A DNA stretch of 64,000 nt from Dendrolimus kikuchii (lineage: Eukaryota > Arthropoda > Insecta > Lepidoptera > Lasiocampidae). The stretch lies in assembly GCA_019925095.2 (NCBI GenBank), contig CM034402.1, positions 10,923,501 through 10,987,500 on the forward strand, given 5' to 3'. Below are positions 24,201-35,900 of the stretch, in pieces. The notes under the pieces were generated by a model that saw only the letters and a program-made list of their open reading frames with translations, did not search any database and had not been told where the DNA came from. Position numbers and translations under genes: made by a program. The first letter of the stretch is position 1; the number at the start of each line of letters is the position of its first letter.

Positions 24201-26904
24201 TCCGTTTCTCTTCTAACATTCCCAAAAGAACGTAAGTAGTATGTTTACGGGTAAAAAAAAAAACTAGAAAATACTATATTTTCTTCAAAAAAGGTGGCAA
24301 CCCTAATAGTAGTTGCTATCAAAGAATCGAATTAAAAATACGGGAATATTGGGTAAGTGGTCAAGTTACACAAGAAATATTAGTCTAAGGGATTTCTGTT
24401 TCGTAAGGTTTCTCCGAATTGCTCTTCATATACAATGTTTATGTCTCGACAAAAGCAAGGTACAATATGCGTAGGACACAGTAATAGTTACTAGTTTTAC
24501 GTAATTTTAATTAATATATAGGCCTCCAAATATAGTGCTATATCATGTCCAGATTAGATCTTAGTAGAGGATACCTGTTAGCTAACACCAAAATACCATT
24601 GATCCCCAGTAGTGAGGGAAATAATTAATTATTCACACGAGGAATCTTAAAGCCTCTGAAAAAACATTTCGGTATACTTTCGTTGCAATTAATTTCCAAT
24701 TAGGGAAGTCTAGACTTTCCTAATTAGAATATAAGATACACAATAGCCTAATGAAACACACCGCCGCTTGGCAATGTGTTGATACTGTTAAAAAAAAAAA
24801 ACAACGTACCAAGCTTTCAGAAATCACCAAGAATGATCTAATATGCTTATAAGTATTTACTTATAATTCTTCTAATGTGCTTATAACTTATAAGTTTAAG
24901 TATTTACTTATACGCACATTAGAAGCTCATTCCTGGAGATTCCTGAGCATTTGATTTGTAGAATAATAATTTTGGTGTTGCACTGGGAGAATAAATAGCA
25001 TAAAACATTAAACTTACTTCAAGGACCGCCTAGTGAGGTCCGGGTTAGGGGGTGGCCGCTGCGGCTGATGCGGATGCGGCTGATGGTGCGGCTGGTGCTG
25101 CATGTGCGGCGGTTGCGCCGGGGCTGGGGCCTGGGCTAGCGCGGGTGGCGGCGGCTGAGCGCGGGCCGCGGGCGCCGGCGCCACGGCCCGCTCCGCCCGC
25201 TCGACACGCTCCGCCCGCTCGACCCGCTCCATACGCTCAACGCGCTCCGCCCGCTCGGATATCGACGCGCCCATCGAGCTCGACGTATATGCATGCCTTA
25301 CTTTTACTCGACGTCCAATGTCTGTTTGGTTAGGTTTTATGACGCGGGTGCTGAAACAAATAGGACTATGTAAATTTCGTCTACTTTAAGTTCGATTCAT
25401 ATAATGATGTCGTTCACAGTTCAATTACGCTCCGGTTTCGGTCCAACCAAATAATTGTGTCTAACCTCCTAGTACGGAGTTGAAACAAAACCGTATTCAA
25501 AATGTCTATACAATTTATGATAGATCCACTCTCGTTTCAGTTAAATATTGTTTTACGAAGATTGGGTACCACCGCGATATAGGATCGGAATTAGATCGAT
25601 ATAAAAGTATACTCCAATTGTTTCTTGTTTAAGAATATTTGACCGGACCGATAACTGACCGAGACAGGAGCGAGATTGGACTGCACATGGCATCAGTGTG
25701 AATTGAGCCTTAATATGCTCAGCGCAGTGTACACAAAATAATTAAGGCTCCCCTAGTTAAAACCGGATTTTTCCTTTTGCAATTTGTATATTAAACATTT
25801 TTCTAGTTCCTTCTTGTTTACATTTTTATCACATTACCTAATCGATATCGCTGCTTCTAGAAATAATTATCTAATCAAAGTATTACTTACATAATGTTAA
25901 TAAGTCTTCAACCAAAAGTTATTAAGGAATATTATTTAATTAGATGTTTGTTGGGTCGATCCTTTTCTCTAATAAAGGTGGTAAGTACTACCTACTGGGG
26001 TAGTTAATTACGAATATTATGCTGCTCCATTAAGCGGATGTTTTGGCTAGCGTTCACTTAAACCTTCAGACCAAGGTTCGTTCCTTTGTGCGTTATGAAC
26101 ATCTTTTACCTTTTATATTCAATGACTTTTTAATAAGTCCTGTTTTGCAAAAAATCTGCATAAAATCTGTTGCTCTGTTATTTCATGTCAGTATTACTTG
26201 CATATTTTATAGCACTGTAGCACTAATAGCAAAATATAAAAAAAACTTTTAAGGTAGAGCACTGAAGTGAAGACGAGTTTTTCACTTCAGAGCTCTATCT
26301 TCAGTTTTAGAACATTACGCTTAGGATTGACCCTAAATTCAACCTCTTTCTCATCCCCTTATCCTTTCTTCTTTATACCACCCTAAAGGCTGGCAACGCT
26401 CTGACTTCGCCCCTGGTGTTGTAAACGTCTATAAGCGGCGGTAGCCCCTTTCCAAGAGCTGGGCCGTGTGTCTGTTTGCCAGCTTGGTAATAAAAAAACT
26501 TACTATCCAATTTCTTCGCTTATTTTAAGACTCTAATCTTACATCCATACGCAGTGTAAAAACTTTCGACTAACAGATATAAGATATATTTATGCTTCTA
26601 GCCGCAAATGAGTGCTTGTCGGTCAGTTTTTCTAGTTCTAGTTTACAGAAATGACAGTGATCGCATACCACTTGCTCTGCTCCGCAGCGACTGTCCTCGC
26701 CATACGATCCTTAGTGGCCTCGTACGAGTCGTCGTTGGCTTGTACACGCATCCTACGCGGCAGTGGCCCGCACGACTCCAGGCGCCTAGCGCCGCCACTC
26801 CTGACACACTCGAACGAACCCTGGAAACATGTTCATTATTAGTAATTAATAAGTGAAATACACAATATAGATGCGGACACACACACACACACACACACAC
26901 ACAT

Positions 26905-26967
<63 letters not shown>

Positions 26968-29900
26968 ATATATATATAGTATAGGATATAATTTCTAAAT
27001 AGCTTCAATGTACAGACACGGCATGTTTAGAATTTTATAATATTATAGATGTCAGTTGCTTTAACTGTCCGCTTCCCTATTACGGGTCATAAAGAGAATA
27101 AATGTAGTCTTTATTATTTACTTAAACATAAACCTAGATAATTAATATTCAAACTATTGAACAATGTATATTCACGAGGAAACAAAACTTTCCAATTGTA
27201 GGGAGGTAATAATTACTATATATACACAGATTATCTCATAATTATTTAGGACTAAAAAATAAAGGTGTAATGACATTCAAGCATTTTTTGGGGCTTGATC
27301 GTTAAATAACACAACACCTATAATTAGGTATGCCGTAGCAACTTCGCGTAAAGGTTATTTTTTATCAAATATTTAATATTACGTAAAATTATTAGGCATG
27401 TTTGCTAAAAAGTTTCTTGCGCCGCTTTTTCTCTTCAAGCCATAACATGTTGCGAAGGGGTGGTAAATTAGATTAGGCTCCCATAGAGTAAATAATAAAA
27501 ATAAATCTAAATAATTAAAATGAACAAGTTGGCGGTAGGCTAAATGAAACTTTAACAATACTCATTGACACTTACATCTTTGTCTTCCGTGATCAGGGCC
27601 ACTGAAAAGTGGACGAAACTAAACTAATTCAAGCATCCAATTCAGAGAACAATTAAATGATGGCCAATAAATTCAATAAATTCATTTCAACATTTGCTGC
27701 GACACTATAGATTTTATAGTTCTATAAGACATTTCAATTCAAATATGTACGATATTACAATTTATAATCGAGTTGTTAAGTGTACAATAGTAAATAATCT
27801 AGATCTCCTATTATGAAAGCAATTCCTAATTTAACACAGAAGCTACCCTAAATTACAGCATACGCAATTCGTGGGAGGCTGAAAGGTTAACACACCCACG
27901 CGTCATATTTATAGATTGTATAAATCGAGTTCAGAGTTTGTAATCCTAAACTTTGATACAAAACAATAATAACTTTGATACAAAACAATAATAACTTTAT
28001 AAAAAAACTACAAGTAGTCTCTGTGTACTATCGGACCAACTGAATTATGACCCACTTTGCTAATAATTCCTTTAAAACCGTCAAAATAGTAAGGTTTATC
28101 GTGTGTGTTGCACTTAGGACGTTTTAAACATTAATAAAAATGCGTCACTAGGCTCAGGGAACTACGCAATTTTAGACTTTGTTATCATTGTACTAGATAT
28201 GTTTTAGATAAAACAGTAATGATTTGAAATAATTTGAATCTCGAACTGAAATCTGCCTTATAATTCTAACTTTTTTCATTATAGAAAAAGTATTATAATT
28301 TTAAAAATAAAATGTCATTCTGAAAGTATATCAGTAGTCCAGTAAAGTCAATGAGAAAAAAAATTACAACTCAATATCTAAGAATTAAATACTTATTTAA
28401 ATTGTATAATGGCTAGTCTCGCAGAACAAAGAGCTCGGATTGTAGTGCTAGCGACGGGTAATATAAAGCCCGAGGGGAAGGATCCCGGCGGGCCGGGATC
28501 GGTGGTTCGCGGCGGCCTACGCTATCTTACTGCCGTTTCGCAACGTGTTATGGCTGGGAGAGAAGAAACGGCGAAAGAAACTTCCCAGCAACACGCCTAG
28601 TCTATCCTGTGGGGAGCTATGTCTCCTAGCGTCACTCGCGGGGACGTGGAGAGATCTTGATTGGCGGCATCTGAGACGCCGCCGTCTGTATCTGTCTGTC
28701 GGTGCCTGCCAGCCTACCGTCCTAACCGTGGGCGGACTGATCCGGGCCAGCCGTTTCGTAATAACGTCGACTCTGTCCGTCAGGACGTTACGCGGTCGTC
28801 GAACAAGAGCCTTTCGACGAGGCTTATAATCGGACGCGGATACGATGAGCGGATTTCGATGGTGCGGCGCGAGATCGAAATACTTACGCGAGAGCGACGT
28901 AATGTAGTTTTTGATGGAGGGAAGCTCCAAATCGCGGTGTAGGTCGACGTTACGCATATAGAGGGGAGCACCGACGGCTCTGCGCATGAATTTATTCTGC
29001 ACGATTTGCAGTTTATCTAAAAGGGCAGGCTTGGCATGGCCGAATACCACACTCGCGTATGTCATGATCGGGCGGACTTTTTCTCGTACCCAATATTTCG
29101 CGGCACGTTACGACGTTTGTTTACAAACCATAAGAAATCATTTACAGCGTATTGGACTGCATTACCGACATTATGCTAAGAAAGTACACTTAACGAATGC
29201 ACACAAAACTGCAAGGTTAAATTTTGCACGTAATTACTTAGACTTTGACTGGACAAATACCATATTTTCAGATGAAAAATCATTTAGATCTTCTCAACAT
29301 GGTCGCTTAACTTTGTGGCGTTATAACAATACGCGATACACAGAGGATCACGTAATGCCTTATCAATTATCTGGTCGAATTTCAGCTAACATGTGGGCCT
29401 GGATGGGTATCGGAGGTATAGGTGAACTTGTCCAAATTTCTCCTCGTCAAAACGCATTAAACTATGTCGATTTGTTGGAAGAATCAATGTTACCGAGAGT
29501 GCGAATAGTGTACTCACTTGAAGAAGTCCGTGTATTCTCCTACGTTCACGACAATTGTCGAGTACATACCGCCAGAATTGTCCCGAATTGGTTTACCCAG
29601 CATGAAGATAAAATTACTCTAATTCCATGGCCGTCTAGGTCACCAGACCTCAACCCAATAGAAAATTTATGGGGTTTGATGGTTCAAATGTGGGATAACA
29701 GAAACGAGAGGACAAAGGAAGCAATTAAGCAGCACTGTAATGAAATTTGGAATTACATGAGGGGAACCGACATCTACAATCGTCTAATCGGGTCGATGCG
29801 TAATCGACTATTAGATGTCATTGAAAACAATGGTGCTTATACCCGGTTTTAGATTTAAGTAGGGTAAAGTGGGTGCCATTTCTAACTATAAAATAAAACC

Positions 29901-32900
29901 AATTAATAAAATTAACAAAAGAAGTTATTATTTTTAAATTCTTCCACATTAATGTTTTATTTTCTTGTATATTTCTGCTACCTAACATATAACGATAACC
30001 CTAATATCAAAGGTTGCTTATACAAAATATGGCCTGTGTCACCTTTGGCTTGTCGATTTATGACCGGTTCCGATATCTTACTATTCACTCCCCTGTCTTA
30101 CCGTAGGTTGAATTTTCGCATTACTTGTATAGAGATTACGTCAAATTTTAACCATTAGTAATCCAGTATACTTAATGACAGAGAGAGTAATAGCATTTGT
30201 CAGATGTTACACACGAGTATAGTCGAGTCTTTCCGATTCAGTAACTGTCAATGTGTAATAAAATGATAACAAGTTCGTTACCAAGGAAATGTATGTTCAG
30301 GCGAATTTCAACCTAATTGTATATCACGACTGTAGGAAAATGACCTTATGGTGGGTCATGATTCAATTGGTTCGATCGTACAAGCAAGACAGGCTACGTT
30401 CAAGGCTTCGGTGATATGTCTTGAGTAACAATAGTATTTAAAACGTCCTATGTACTTGACACATGATATATGGATAGAATAGAAAATTAGTAAAGAAAAC
30501 GAGTATTCCAATCTCAAAGCATGACATTAGAAGATTAAACAACACATATTTCTTTTTTTTTAAATAATATCGGCAAATAGACAGACGACACATTGTAATA
30601 TAACCAAGTTAGCAAGTTATGTAGTGTTATGGGTAATATACAACTGATTAATTTAGGGTCGATACCAGACACCCAGAGCAGATTTAAAGCGTTATGATAA
30701 TATATAAATTTAATCACTATACACATGATTTTGAACAGAGGGAACTATTAGTATCATGACCATAAATTATAATGGGTTTATTCAGTAGCCATATTAAAAG
30801 GAGCATTGTTAATCAAAGTTCCTCAACTCTTTGTGATGCAACACGAATGCTACGCGACACAACTGAAATCGCGCTTTCTAACGGCCATTGGGTAACAATA
30901 CGCGCTGTCCCGTCGCATTTTTACTTCGAATTCATTTTTTACGACTTGACGATAAAAAATAATTCTGAACTGGTTTCCTTAAAAGGTTTGCACGGAAGTC
31001 TAGGTAGACTACAGGCAAAATGAAACACTTGTTGCCATTTATAATTAATGCAGTGCACATTTTAATGACGAAACTAATACCAATTAATATGGCATAGTGA
31101 ATACGCTTCATATGTACACTATATGAATGTAAACTGTAGCTAAGGATTTCTGTGCAAGATAACAAAATAATAAAAATTTGTATTAGCACATTCAGGGTCC
31201 TCAATACAATACTCTATGGACTACATATAACAACAACTACTATATAAATCAGTTTCGACTCTTGTCCATCGCTGTAACTGCATGTCCACGTCGATACCTT
31301 AGCGAGCCGAAAAGTTTACCACTTTACATTTAATAAATAACTTACTTATATGGCATTAGGAAACACAAGGTAAAATGTTATTATCATTGATGTGTGTAAC
31401 ACAAAATGTACTTCAGACAATATACTTAAGTCAGAGAAAAAAAATCTGCTGTCCTTAAGTAATTATTAGAAAAGACTGATTTTATGTATCACCTACATCG
31501 CCAGATTAACCAAGAAAATCCTATAAGTTAGGTTGCCTGCAAAAGATGGTTCTAAGTGATAAGGCCGCCGCGATATTGTGAGGACTAAAAATATTGTAAC
31601 TGAAGTTTTGTATCTGTTAAAAGTGTTATCTATCTATCTATATATTAGTTGAGAAAAAGGCCAATCGCAAGGAAAAGTACTACGTGATTTCACACCTAGT
31701 TATTTATTATTGCTAATCCAAATCGGAAGAGAGTATTGAGGGCGTTGTCCGTGATGGCGCCTATAAAGCAAGTTGCTCTTACGAATTTGTCGGCCACCAC
31801 AACTTATTATCGGTTGCAACTGTTTCGCGACCTACAAACCCAAGTGTGCGCTACAAACTACAGAGAATATTAATAATTTTATATTATAATTTAACTGCTT
31901 TAAATTAATGTCTAGTGTCAAATGTGTTAAACAGACAGTAAAGAGTCTCGTAGTCACCACCAACAAACACGTTTACTGTTTATCTATTTGGTATTCGAAC
32001 CCTATAAAAGTTTGCGACTGAAAAACAGCAAATTTCAACAAAGGCAAAAACAATAAATTTCATTACAACAAAGTAAAAGAAATTAAGCAAGCTGCAAGGA
32101 GGCCATCGTCCACACTAATTTTCTTATAAAAATATTACATACTAGGATATGGTCACGACTTCGTCCACGCTTGACTTGAAATTCCCAGGACACAAAGTAA
32201 CGCAGCACTTGAAAAAGAATGTAAGCTGTCGTTTCAGTAAAACTGTGTCGGAAAAAGCTAATCTTTATGCACACGAACAACTACAAACCACATCCGGGAA
32301 AATTCCCGCGGGATTCCAGGGATAAAAAGTAGCGCAGATTTTTTCTAAGAAATTGCTGTCGATTAGCGAAAACCGCATCGAAATCGGTAAAGTAGTTTTC
32401 ACTAAAAAGACCTCTTACATTATTTTTTAAACGCTGCGATACTTCGTGTTCCGGAAGTCCCGCGGGAATTTTAAGTAAAGCATGGACGACGTCGCGGGCA
32501 TATCCTATTATGTTATATGATTGTTATTATAATAAAAAAACTTAATAATAAAATATTCAATTATATCCTACATTATATAAAATATGTCCTACAGCTTAAA
32601 AAATTGCAAATAGTAAATAGGTCCCAAATCACCGACAGTTGGGAACGTTTCCAAAACGCTGGCCGCGTTACCGCGTCGGCTGGCAACGCGAGCGTTGCCC
32701 AAAATATTGGCCAGCCTTTTGGTCGCGTGAGACTTCTATCCACCATGTATTTTAATATTTATGTAATTAATTTGAAAATAAACCATTCACTTCCTATCTG
32801 GCAAAACATCTCGAGGAAATCTGCACAAGAGATCAACGCTGTGTAACCATGTTAATAACAGCAATTAACCTCGGAAATGCGTAGCAAGTTAAACTTAATT

Positions 32901-35900
32901 GCACCCCAGGAAAAAGGAAGGCCCAGTAGTAGTATATCTAATAATGTCTTAGTATGTACCAACATAACAAAACATTAATGGCCTTACATTTCCATTAATA
33001 ATAGGAATTTGCGATTTACTCCCATTCAAATTTTAACACCTGACTAAACATCGATAAGGTATTATCATGATTTCCTATCTCGATGGCGATTTTGTTTAAA
33101 TGTATCTGATTATATTCAGCAATTGAACGGTTTCTATGGTCTAGTACGGTAAGCGCAATGGATCAAGTTCGACTCCCGACAGGATAATTAGTAAATGAAC
33201 TATATTTACTTGAGTGTCTTGCATCATCATCCTTTAAATGTATTTATTTTTACAAGCAGCTTTACATTATAGATTACCAATACAAATAGCGTGGACCTTA
33301 AAAATAACATGTTAATACAGAATGCTAATTTTGTAAAATAACTTATGGAGCAGTTAAAAAGAAATAATTTGCTGACATCATTTATGTGGTTCAATGTGCG
33401 TAAGATCCGTATCATAAGCGCCTTGTAGAGAAAGTTCGTCTCGGTGATTGTCTACTGAATGACTAATTCGTTGCCAGTATACCGGGGGAATTTTTCAAGT
33501 GGACCTTCGGGGCCAAATCCTAAACTATACGAAATAACGAAAAATACTCAAGTAGTCTCAAGACCGATATTAATGAAAACTAAGGTGGTATCATTAAATT
33601 TCTGAAAAATCAATTGCGTTCAATATATTTATGATCAATATAAAAATTGTGTTAGAATCTGAAATTTTTTCAACCTTTAAGCCACTTTAAGCCATTCTCA
33701 GGAAAATTCTCGCGGAATTCTCGGAGTAAAAAGTAGCGCAAATTTTATTTTTGTATAAGAATTTGTTATCGATCAACGAACACTGCATCGAATCGGTCCA
33801 GTAGTTTTTACGCAAATCCCGAACACAGATAAACCAACAAACAGACAAGAAATATAAAAATATTTCATCGTGTTCTCCGTCCTTTATATAGTCTATCCCA
33901 GTTTTTTTTAAACAACTTCAATGTACAGACATGGTATATTTAGATTTTTATAATATAGATTATCACAATGAATATGTGTGAGAACAAATGTACACAGTAA
34001 ATTGTGTGTTTTAATAGAAAGATCCAGAACAATCAAGAGTTATAATAATGCAATGCTTACCATATAGTAATGTACCTATTTACATCAGACTACGTTATTT
34101 AAAAAAAATCGCAATGTGCATATATATATAGCTCGAAGAAAGATCACCGTTATTACCATTTGGTTACTAAACCCTAAACTAAATCTATAAAATACACAAA
34201 AATACAGGACATATTAAAACCAATTTTTCTTTCTCGTTTCGGTCACATGTATCGCATTATGACTTATACGAGGGTGACACTGAAAGTTCTTAGAAAATCA
34301 AAAACTGAGCAAACTAGCAAGTTATTATTTTTATATCTTTTCAAAATAGTTTCCATTCACATCAATACATCGCTGCATTCGATAGAACCACCGAGAAAAG
34401 CACTTTGCCCACCCGTCCTTAGGGGTCTCTTCGATGGCCTCTTGGAATGCAACCACTGCTTTCTAGGCGTCCATAAAATGTTTTCCTCGAGGTTTTTATT
34501 TTATTTTCGGAAATAAATAAAAATCGCGAGGTCGGGGCTATATGGCGGGTGACTCAGCAATTCCACGTCCGACGACGCCAAATAGTCGATCGTTCGCCCG
34601 GCGGTGTGCGAGGAGGCGTTGTCGTGGTGAAGGAGGATCCTACTGCGAGGTCGTTTCTCTCGAACTTTTTCCAAGACAAGTGGCAAACATTTGTTAGTAT
34701 ACCACTCTGCAGTAACTGACTTTTGATCTTCTAAAACAATTGTCGCATAATGACCGGTCCTTCCGAAGAATGAGGCCACGATCTTTTTTCCTACACTTCG
34801 AGCTCTCTTCAATTTAGTTAGCAACTCCTCGGAAGGAAACACCCACTGAGCAGATTGTCTTTTGGTTTTCGGATCATAGCAATAAATCCAGCTTTCGTCA
34901 CCCGTAAGTATGTAGAACACAGCTTTTGAGTCACCTCCGTTAAATCTTTGTATCATTTCACGGCACCAATCAACACGATGGAGTTTTTGGGCCTCGGTCA
35001 AATAATGAGGTATCCACCGGGCACAAAGCTTCCTAACGGCTAAATGTTTGTGGAGGATTTTGTGCACTTGACTCATACCGATGCCTAAGCTTGTCCGAAT
35101 CTGCTGATAGGTTACTCTTGGATCAGTCTCTATCATACACCGCACAACACTGATGTTATCTTCAGTTGTCGCCGTAGAAGGCCGTCCCTCACGCAGAGCA
35201 TTGTTGAGATTGGTGCGACCACGTTTAAACTCATTAAACCAGTTATAAACAGTGGCCCGAGAAGGGGCTTCATCGTGAAAAGCCAATCGAAGTCTGTCAT
35301 AACATTCTTGTTGACTTAAATGACACCGAAAGTCATAAAAAATCATAGTACGAAAATTTTCTCGCGTTAAATTCATACTGGCGTGACACAGACAAATTTT
35401 AATTTGCCGCCAAATCGTAAAACAAATGACAAATGAATTAAATTAGTACTCAATAATATTAGCAGAGTTCTATTTTCAAAATTTAAACTTATTTTTTTAT
35501 TATATTCTTTAAAAGTGGCCAGTTCTAAAAACTATCAGTGTCGCCCTCGTATTTTTTCTAATTCCACTACACTATTATACATACAGTGGTCCATAAAAGT
35601 CACTTTCTATCCAAGTTTTATGTATATAGTGCTAAGAGTCTTAAAGTAAAATTGTTGTGACATACGGATAACGTGAAATTGTAGGAAAAAGAAGTCTTTA
35701 TAAATATACGTTAAAGATCTTGTCTCCCGTGTTCTACGTGCGAGCTTTTGAATCACATGATACAACACTATCGTGGTTCATAAAACCTTGAGAATAATAA
35801 TGTCAGTGTTTATAATTTTCTGAACTTCAATTAATAATACACAACTCAATAACACTGCTAAATTAATTCCTGTATATATGTTATATAGATAGATAATATG

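Larger units (their letters stand above)
29900..32140. other. ELL intron, only small repeats seen
   Basis: Inside the long a-b intron. Contents recognised are a MITE-like fragment (30067-30150) and a GGTTGCCTG repeat (31528-31660). Short open frames here lack any domain. Confidence 0.5.

Noticed and set aside
25052..25333. Ala/Pro-rich plus-strand frame
   Set aside because: Antisense of ELL exon c; low-complexity GC-rich DNA keeps both strands open.
26608..26900. Frames on both strands around 26.7 kb other than the exon
   Set aside because: The ELL reading (GSFEC...SKC) is a third frame fixed by splice sites and homology.
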